Assembly: GCF_004801375.1 (NCBI RefSeq)
Contig: NZ_SSNZ01000002.1
Span: 372,001 to 436,000, forward strand
Direction of reading: 5' to 3'
Origin: Flavobacterium supellecticarium
GTDB taxonomy: Bacteria; Bacteroidota; Bacteroidia; Flavobacteriales; Flavobacteriaceae
DNA length: 64,000 nucleotides
The stretch's first letter is position 1, and each line of letters starts with the position of its first letter. Under the pieces are notes generated by a model. That model did no database searches, was not told where the DNA came from, and was given only the letters and a program-made list of their open reading frames with translations. Below are positions 58,207-64,000 of the stretch, piece by piece. Made by a program: the position numbers and the translations under genes.

Positions 58207-59670
58207 ATGAAAAAAACACTACTTGCTTTTACGCTATTAAGTTCTCTTAGCGCATTTACTCAAAATTTCACCCTGGTTTCCAATTCCGGAATTGTTCCGG
58301 TTCAATATAGTACCTGTAAGTTTGCTGATATTGATGGCGATGGCGATCTGGATTTATTCGCCATGGGTGGAAGTCCGAATGCCGGTAGTAGCCGGATGTA
58401 TAAAAACGACGGAACCGGTCATTTTACCTTACACGATGATCAAACATTTATTAAAAGTCGTGAAGGCGGTAGTGCTTTTGGCGATGTGAATGGTGATGGC
58501 TTTCCGGATTTAATAGTTTCGGGAAATGCCAACGGAGTAAATACAAAATTATATTTAAATGACGGAGCCGGCAACTTTAGTTTGTCGCCAAATTCGAACT
58601 TTATCGGGACAATGAATGGTGATGTGAATATGGCCGATTTTGATAACGATGGCGATCAGGATATTCTGATAACCGGAATGTACACCAGTAATGGTTTTGC
58701 GATGGCGTTATATACCAATGACGGGACTGGAGTATTTACGCGTAATCTTCAAAGCGGATTGGAATCCTACGGTATGTATCTGGCTTCTGTAGTAGTGGCC
58801 GATGTCAATGGCGATGGGAAACCGGATATTGTAACATCGGGAAAAGTTGGTATTAATGCTACGGCTACTAATATCAGAATATTTCTAAATCAGGGAGATG
58901 GCGTTTTTGCACATCATCCGCAACCGGCTATAACGGCTTTATTGGGAAAAGTAGCTTTGGCGGATGTAGATAACGATGGCGATCAGGATTTACTGATAGC
59001 CGGGAATATGCCTTCGTCGTCCGGTAATCCGGCACTTTGGTTCCGTATGCAATTGTATTATAATGACGGGACTGCGAATTTTACAATGGCGGAAGGAATA
59101 CCATTTGTAGGGATAGGCGATAATTTGGCGATCGCTTTTGCGGATGTCAATAATGATGGTTACCAGGATATTCTTTCGATGGGGCGGAAATATTCCGAAA
59201 CGACGGTTGGAAACAATATACAGGAGGCGAATTTATATCTGAATGATGGAACGGGTGGTTATATAAAAATGGAAGATATGCCGTTTACCTCGCATTCCAC
59301 CGGAAATATTGTATTTGCCGATGTGGATAATGATGGTGATCAGGATGTTTTGATCACCGGTATTGGTACGGGTACGACAGCTGTCGCTAAATTATACCGA
59401 AATGGACAGGTTTTAAATGTTGATGATCATAATGCAAAAACGATAGTGGTTTATCCGAATCCGGTTCAGGATAAAGTATATTTGACATTGCCGGATCAGG
59501 TTATTCAGGATATCCAGATTTATACGCTTGGTGGTGTCTTGGTAGGAACCGAAAAGCCAAATACAACAATGATTTCTTTAGATTGTAGCCGTTTGAATAG
59601 TGGAGTGTATCTGGTAGCGGTAACGACTGTCGATGGAAACAAAAGCTGGACTAAAATCGTAAAGCAATAA
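58207..59670 (+). CDS. Secreted FG-GAP/VCBS-repeat protein with T9SS sorting domain
   Basis: A 487-residue secreted protein with signal peptide MKKTLLAFTLLSSLSAFTQ. Seven FG-GAP/VCBS-type beta-propeller repeats, each with D-x-D-x-D-G-x-x-D calcium motifs such as ADIDGDGDLDLF, GDVNGDGFPDLIV and ADVDNDGDQDVLI, make up residues about 35-405. The C-terminal 75 residues (VVYPNPVQDKVYLTL..., RLNSGVYLVAVTTVDGNKSWTKIVKQ) are a type A T9SS sorting domain. It is probably a calcium-dependent surface or secreted adhesin-like protein. No enzymatic domain is seen. It has its own unit and is followed by a palindrome. Confidence 0.9.
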   Translation: MKKTLLAFTLLSSLSAFTQNFTLVSNSGIVPVQYSTCKFADIDGDGDLDLFAMGGSPNAGSSRMYKNDGTGHFTLHDDQTFIKSREGGSAFGDVNGDGFPDLIVSGNANGVNTKLYLNDGAGNFSLSPNSNFIGTMNGDVNMADFDNDGDQDILITGMYTSNGFAMALYTNDGTGVFTRNLQSGLESYGMYLASVVVADVNGDGKPDIVTSGKVGINATATNIRIFLNQGDGVFAHHPQPAITALLGKVALADVDNDGDQDLLIAGNMPSSSGNPALWFRMQLYYNDGTANFTMAEGIPFVGIGDNLAIAFADVNNDGYQDILSMGRKYSETTVGNNIQEANLYLNDGTGGYIKMEDMPFTSHSTGNIVFADVDNDGDQDVLITGIGTGTTAVAKLYRNGQVLNVDDHNAKTIVVYPNPVQDKVYLTLPDQVIQDIQIYTLGGVLVGTEKPNTTMISLDCSRLNSGVYLVAVTTVDGNKSWTKIVKQ

Positions 59671-59678
59671 AAAAAACA

Positions 59679-59711
59679 CACCTGACAGGTTTCTAAAACC
59701 TGTCAGGTGTT
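59679..59711 (+). repeat. 15-bp palindrome, shared with 13437-13453
   Basis: ACACCTGACAGGTTT / AAACCTGTCAGGTGT with a CTA loop (59679-59711), a perfect hairpin. It probably ends the FG-GAP transcript, but the run after it (TATAGATATA) is not a clean T tract. The same right arm occurs at 13437-13453, so this may be a small dispersed intergenic repeat. Confidence 0.7.
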
Positions 59712-59720
59712 ATAGATATA

Positions 59721-59760
59721 AAAACAAAAGCTGCCTAAAATTAGACAGCTTTTTGTTTTT
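59721..59760 (-). terminator. Intrinsic terminator after rimO
   Basis: Stem AAAAGCTG / CAGCTTTT around a CCTAAAATTAGA loop, with T and A runs on the two sides; on the minus strand it ends the rimO transcript. Confidence 0.8.
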
Positions 59761-61078
59761 ATGCTTGTACCGGTTCCCCGTATAAGTCGAATTCTGTGGC
59801 ATCCGTGATTTTGATCATCGTAAAATCACCGGTTTTTAAATAATGTTGCGTCGCATCGATCAACACTTCGTTATCTACGTCCGGACTGTCAAATTCGGTA
59901 CGTCCGATAAAATATCCACCTTCTTTACGATCGATGATACAACGGTATATTTGTCCGATTTTTTCCTGGTTCAGATCCCATGAAATTTGCGCCTGAATAT
60001 CCATGATTTCTGCGGCACGTTGTTGTTTTACTTCTTCCGGTACATCGTCTTCCAGCAAATAGGCATGGGTATTTTCTTCGTGCGAATACGCAAAACAACC
60101 CAAACGCTCAAAACGCATTTCTTCTACCCAGTTTTTCAGGATTTGGAAGTCTTCTTCGGTTTCTCCCGGATAACCTACGATTAGCGTAGTACGGATAGCC
60201 ATTCCCGGAACGGCTTCGCGGAAATCTTTTAGCAGTTTGGTCGTTTTTTCATACGTTGTTCCACGACGCATCGATTTTAGAATATTGTCGGAAATATGCT
60301 GTAATGGAATGTCGATATAATTACAGATTTTAGGCTCGCGTTTCATTAAGTCCAATACGTCCATCGGGAATCCGGAAGGGAAGGCATAATGCAAACGAAT
60401 CCATTCGATTCCTTCTACTTGTACCAGATTTTCCAATAACTCGGCTAAATTTCGTTTTTTATATAAATCCAGTCCGTAATAGGTTAAATCCTGAGCGATT
60501 AAAATCAGTTCTTTTACACCTTTGGCGGCTAAACCTTCGGCTTCTTTTACCAGTTTTTCAATCGGTTGTGAAACGTGTTTTCCGCGCATTAGCGGAATCG
60601 CGCAAAAACTACACGGACGGTCACAACCTTCGGCAATTTTCAGATAAGCATAGTTTTTAGGTGTTGTCGTTAGACGTTCTCCTAAAAGTTCGTGTTTGTA
60701 ATCGGCTCCCAAAGCTTTTAAAAGCAATGGTAATTCGGTAGTACCGAAATAACGGTCCACATCCGGAATTTCTTTTTCAAGATCCGGGCGGTATCGTTCC
60801 GACAAACATCCGGTTACAAAAACCTTATCTACGATACCCTGTTCTTTTTTGTCGACATATTCCAGAATCGTATTAACAGATTCTTCTTTGGCATTATTGA
60901 TAAACCCACAAGTGTTGATCACAATAATGTTTCCTTCATCATTTTTAGGTGCTTCGTGTTGCACGTCCTTACCGCTGGCTTTTAACTGACCCATCAGTAC
61001 TTCGCTGTCGTAAACATTTTTAGAACAACCTAAAGTGATGACATTGATTTTGTTTTTCTTTAAAGACTTGGTTCTCAT
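59759..61078 (-). CDS. rimO: Ribosomal protein S12 methylthiotransferase RimO
   Basis: A 439-residue radical SAM enzyme that puts a methylthio group on the conserved Asp of ribosomal protein S12. Cys motifs: LGCSKNVYDSEVLMGQLK, NTCGFINNAKEES and TGCLSERY hold the auxiliary cluster, and AEGCDRPCSFCAIPLMRGKHVS the radical SAM cluster. A TRAM-like C-terminal domain follows (RCIIDRKEGGYFIGRTEFDSPDVDNEV). The motif set is RimO rather than MtaB (43900). A TAATTTTG element lies at 61106-61099 without TTG. It is probably monocistronic. Confidence 0.94.
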   Translation of the reverse strand: MRTKSLKKNKINVITLGCSKNVYDSEVLMGQLKASGKDVQHEAPKNDEGNIIVINTCGFINNAKEESVNTILEYVDKKEQGIVDKVFVTGCLSERYRPDLEKEIPDVDRYFGTTELPLLLKALGADYKHELLGERLTTTPKNYAYLKIAEGCDRPCSFCAIPLMRGKHVSQPIEKLVKEAEGLAAKGVKELILIAQDLTYYGLDLYKKRNLAELLENLVQVEGIEWIRLHYAFPSGFPMDVLDLMKREPKICNYIDIPLQHISDNILKSMRRGTTYEKTTKLLKDFREAVPGMAIRTTLIVGYPGETEEDFQILKNWVEEMRFERLGCFAYSHEENTHAYLLEDDVPEEVKQQRAAEIMDIQAQISWDLNQEKIGQIYRCIIDRKEGGYFIGRTEFDSPDVDNEVLIDATQHYLKTGDFTMIKITDATEFDLYGEPVQA

Positions 61079-61205
61079 AGAATTGAAAAATTGGAGTGCA
61101 AAATTACGTTTTTTATAATTAGCATCATCATCGTTAGGTGAAATTTATGATGTTTTACTATTTCTTATGGCTTTCGGGGACTGTAATTTCCAGGTGATTT
61201 GATAC

Positions 61206-61240
61206 AAAAAAGGCGACTTCTCATGGAAACCGCCCTTTTT
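61206..61240 (-). terminator. Likely intrinsic terminator after the FadL-like gene
   Basis: AAAAAAGGCG ... CGCCCTTTTT with a long interrupted loop; T run on the minus strand. Confidence 0.65.
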
Positions 61241-61255
61241 CTTGTGTTTTTAATT

Positions 61256-62791
61256 TTAGAAACCAACCGTATAGGTAAGTGTAAAGGAGTCTATTTTACT
61301 ATTAATTCTGGCAGAATCGGTCATGCTGGATAATAATGGAACGTCCATTTCTCTTTGGGAATGACCATAGGCAAAATCCAATCGGGCAGAACCAAAGTTA
61401 TAACCAATACCGGCAGAATAGCCTTTTAAGTCGCCTACGATTTTTTCGTCTTTATACGGACTTTCTTCAAAACGGTATCCGCCGCGAAGGCTCACCTGTT
61501 TGATTTTGTATTCGGCACCCACACGGAATTCCTGTGCGGTGGTTAGTGTATTTTTATAAATATCGTTTAAAGAGTTGTTGTACGAGTTGTTTGGTTTAAA
61601 TTTGATGTTGCTGTAATCTTTTACTCCGTAATCGAAGCTGATCAAACCTGACTTGCCAAAGATATAGGCTAAACTTCCTGTGAATTTACCAGGTGTTTGA
61701 AGGGTATACGTTGGGTATACGTTTATGATATTCGGATTAAGTGAAGCCGAACGCGTAGCACCCGGACTTGTTGGTGAATTGGCTGGAGCAACATAAGTAG
61801 TGTATAAACTTTGCGACAATTCGTCTGTTAAACGGTACCATGTTGGCGATTCGTAAGCCGCACCTAAACGCAATTCATCGGTAATTTTAGCGATAGCACC
61901 AATGTTAAACGAGAAACCACTTCCATAAGTGTGCGTATCGTTGTTAAACTGAATCTGGCGAATCGTAGCGTAATTCGGATCGGTGTTTACCGGGCCGTTA
62001 TTGGATTCATAAACTGTTGAATTTTTGGTATAATCGGTAAAGTGGGCATTCAAATTAAGTCCGATGTAAAGACGATCTTTGTAAGAGCTGGCAAAGTTAA
62101 AAGCCAGTTTGCCATTATAACCCTTTGTAGTAACGTAATTCTGATGGGCATAACTTCCGGTTTGCGGAACATTGGAAACATAGTTTGGATTATCCGGATT
62201 AAACGGATAGGTGCTGGTGTCGATAAGATACGTCTGATAAGCTAAATAAGCCTGTTGGTCCTGGAAACTCAACTCGTCATATCGGTAATTGTTGTCGATC
62301 ACACCAACCGGTAAGCCATTGGCCTGATTCAAGAAAAACTGATCGATTGAACGGGTGCCGGTTCCTCTGTAATTAAAACTATTGTCAAAATTATTAGTAT
62401 TGTCATAGGCGATACCAAAGGTGAATTTGGTCCAGCCACTGCTAAGATCCTGATTGTGGAAAACAAAGATACCACCGGCCTGATTCAGGTCGAATGAAGT
62501 ATCACTATCATTTGTAGTGGTTCCGAAATAACGGGAATTACTTTTGGTGCTTAACAAATTTAGAGTAGCCGCAGCAGTGTTGTAGTTAAAGATAGCACCA
62601 CCGGCCGGATTAACATGTATGGCAGACATATCGCCACCAACGGCTCCGAAAGCACCGCTCATACCGCGGAATCGGGCAGTTCCGTTTAAATTGTCCATAG
62701 CATACCGCAGTCCGTCAGATGGAGCCAGCTCCTGTGCGGAGGCTATTACTGCTGATAGAGCAGTAATAGCTGTAAATATATATTTTTTCAT
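61256..62791 (-). CDS. FadL/OmpP1-family outer-membrane transport protein
   Basis: A 511-residue outer-membrane barrel with signal peptide MKKYIFTAITALSAVIASAQE. The FadL/OmpP1 pattern appears near the N-terminus (MDNLNGTARFRGMSGAFGAVGGDMSAIHVNPAGGAIF) and the chain ends in IDSFTLTYTVGF, so a 14-strand barrel with hatch is likely. Members move hydrophobic compounds such as fatty acids; the ligand here is unknown. The gene is preceded on the same strand by a Tyr/Asn/Gly-rich lipoprotein gene (32-base gap), so they may share a transcript. Confidence 0.9.
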   Translation of the reverse strand: MKKYIFTAITALSAVIASAQELAPSDGLRYAMDNLNGTARFRGMSGAFGAVGGDMSAIHVNPAGGAIFNYNTAAATLNLLSTKSNSRYFGTTTNDSDTSFDLNQAGGIFVFHNQDLSSGWTKFTFGIAYDNTNNFDNSFNYRGTGTRSIDQFFLNQANGLPVGVIDNNYRYDELSFQDQQAYLAYQTYLIDTSTYPFNPDNPNYVSNVPQTGSYAHQNYVTTKGYNGKLAFNFASSYKDRLYIGLNLNAHFTDYTKNSTVYESNNGPVNTDPNYATIRQIQFNNDTHTYGSGFSFNIGAIAKITDELRLGAAYESPTWYRLTDELSQSLYTTYVAPANSPTSPGATRSASLNPNIINVYPTYTLQTPGKFTGSLAYIFGKSGLISFDYGVKDYSNIKFKPNNSYNNSLNDIYKNTLTTAQEFRVGAEYKIKQVSLRGGYRFEESPYKDEKIVGDLKGYSAGIGYNFGSARLDFAYGHSQREMDVPLLSSMTDSARINSKIDSFTLTYTVGF

Positions 62792-62823
62792 GAGGATGTA
62801 CTTTTAAAACTTAGAGGATTTGA

Positions 62824-63903
62824 TTAACGTCTTCCGCCACCGCCGGATCTTCCACCTCCGCCGCCACCGCCGAAGCTTCCGCCACCACGGGAACCGCCAA
62901 AGTTACCTCCGGAATTATAGCTTCGTGAAGGAGCAGAGTAGTTACTGTTGCTGCGGGTTCCGCTATTGTTGGAGTTATTGTAATTGTAATTACGGGTTCC
63001 TGAGCTATTATTGTTGTAATTATAATTGCGGGTTCCGGAACTGTTTGTGTTGTTGTAATCCCGTGTAGCGCCATTGTTGTAATTTCGCGTTCCGTTATTA
63101 TAGTTACGGGTTCCGTTGTTGTAATTGTTGTAATCTCTTGTTCCGGTACCGTAAGTTCGGTTAAAGTCTATATCCCTACGGCTGTTGTAATTGCGGGTTC
63201 CGGCATTATTATATCCGTATATGGAATTGTTGTAGCGTCCGTTATAGTAGGCCGATCCGCCTCTTGTTCCGCCATAATAAACACGGTTGTTGTAGTAGCC
63301 ATTGTACCATCCCGGTCCATACCAACTGTTCCAGCCCCATCCCGGTCCGTACCAGTTATTCCAACCCCATCCGTAGTTTGGACCATACCAGGAATTCCAA
63401 CCCCATCCAAGACCGATGCTCCATCCGGAACCGTAGTAACCGCCATTCCATCCCCATCCGTAATAAGGAGTGTACCAGGAATTCCAGTAACCTCTGTTCC
63501 AGTACCAGGGATCATTGTTGTATACGTTAACGGTAACATTGCTTGAATTGTCACCCCATCCGGCATATCCGGTAGCACCGGCATACTGATCGCGGTTTGT
63601 GGTTGCACTTGAGATAGAGTCCTGCTGACCTTGAGAAGCGTAATTGTCCACATCTGTAAAAATACCGTTGTTAGCATCTTTCTGAAGGTCGCTGAAGTAG
63701 TCTTTGTAATTATTGGCCTGCGCCATGTTCTGTTCGCTGTATCTGTTGTTGTAATCACTTCGCGGTCTTTCAGAACCGTAAACACCGTCATGATCGTAAT
63801 AAGACGCGTTTTGGTAAGAACCACAGGAGGATACCACAAGTCCGAAGAATCCAATTACGGCGTAAATGGATAGTTTTCTGCTGGAGAGGTAATAAGTTTT
63901 CAT
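62824..63903 (-). CDS. Tyr/Asn/Gly-rich low-complexity lipoprotein
   Basis: A 359-residue protein. The ATG at 63903 gives MKTYYLSSRKLSIYAVIGFFGLVVSSCGS with a lipobox Cys. The body has two low-complexity regions: W-G-W-N-x-W-Y-G-P repeats (residues about 120-190) and many copies of N-N-G-T-R-N-Y and related units (about 230-310), ending in a Gly/Ser/Arg-rich tail GGGRSGGGGRR. It looks disordered or amyloid-like. I know no function; similar proteins in Flavobacterium carry uninformative names. The tandem-repeat DNA may vary in copy number. Confidence 0.78.
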   Translation of the reverse strand: MKTYYLSSRKLSIYAVIGFFGLVVSSCGSYQNASYYDHDGVYGSERPRSDYNNRYSEQNMAQANNYKDYFSDLQKDANNGIFTDVDNYASQGQQDSISSATTNRDQYAGATGYAGWGDNSSNVTVNVYNNDPWYWNRGYWNSWYTPYYGWGWNGGYYGSGWSIGLGWGWNSWYGPNYGWGWNNWYGPGWGWNSWYGPGWYNGYYNNRVYYGGTRGGSAYYNGRYNNSIYGYNNAGTRNYNSRRDIDFNRTYGTGTRDYNNYNNGTRNYNNGTRNYNNGATRDYNNTNSSGTRNYNYNNNSSGTRNYNYNNSNNSGTRSNSNYSAPSRSYNSGGNFGGSRGGGSFGGGGGGGRSGGGGRR

Positions 63904-64000
63904 ATCTCTGGGTATTTTTATTGTTGGACAACACAAAAATAGTTAGTTTTGTCAAACTATTTAGTTAAAATAAGTAAAACAATATTTGTGCCAAACTAAT

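Noticed and set aside
62820..63068. Plus-strand 82-codon Arg/His/Cys-rich frame opposite the repeat lipoprotein
   Set aside because: Its odd composition is the complement of the Asn/Tyr/Gly repeats; it is a shadow with no promoter or family match.

Overview
The window is a chromosomal segment of a member of the Bacteroidota, most likely a Flavobacterium or close relative (family Flavobacteriaceae). Reasons: AT-rich DNA; many promoters of the Bacteroidota form TTG-N19-TAnnTTTG; no Shine-Dalgarno-led starts; proteins with type IX secretion C-terminal domains; TonB-dependent and SusC-like architecture; and families typical of the group (DUF4290, DUF4199, DUF5686, PepSY-like, grasp-with-spasm peptide maturases). 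No insertion sequence, prophage, CRISPR array or rRNA operon was seen.

Layout. 1-1052: the 5' part of an unidentified leucine-rich protein, then tRNA-Glu and tRNA-Met. 1200-9530: housekeeping genes (START-like protein, class IV aminotransferase, YqgE, HU, fmt, recQ, an AAA ATPase, DUF493-DUF4290-murA). 9597-18083: TauE/SafE exporter, DUF5686 protein, aroQ, three small outer-membrane barrels and a T9SS-secreted protein. 18171-21503: xerD, rny, a 6S RNA, zapA and a coiled-coil protein. 21691-32420: M23 peptidase, TonB-dependent receptor and a Ca-binding-like lipoprotein, then a minus-strand run of DUF2971, MsbA-like ABC exporter, phosphosugar mutase, glycosyltransferase and DUF4199. 32662-35731: L31 with a structured leader, a GlmU-like enzyme, aspA. 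35820-39316: a five-gene RiPP operon. 39535-49061: PepSY-like protein with a two-component system, peptide-binding lipoprotein, mtaB, hydrolase, lytic transglycosylase, thioredoxin-like protein and L34. 49161-63903: carB, K+ channel-like protein, B12-binding radical SAM enzyme, a second two-component system, DUF1573, a secreted FG-GAP protein, rimO, a FadL-like porin and a Tyr/Asn/Gly-rich lipoprotein.

The main point of interest is the compact, AT-rich operon at 35820-39316. It encodes a short precursor peptide with a leader and a Thr/Asp-rich C-terminal region, an ATP-grasp ligase of the graspetide (omega-ester/amide peptide) type, a SPASM-domain protein without a radical-SAM cysteine motif, and two proteins of unknown function (one predicted secreted, one of 74 residues). 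This matches the named but little-characterised grasp-with-spasm class of ribosomally made, modified peptides. The two extra proteins and the lack of an exporter or protease are the unexplained parts.

Secondary points: a MurA with Asp in place of the catalytic Cys (predicts fosfomycin insensitivity), a CarB without the allosteric domain, a hairpin leader before L31, a 6S RNA between zapA and rny, a histidine kinase with a seven-Asp run in its sensor domain, and a response regulator gene whose promoter implies a leaderless transcript. All functions are read from sequence alone; no database search was run.
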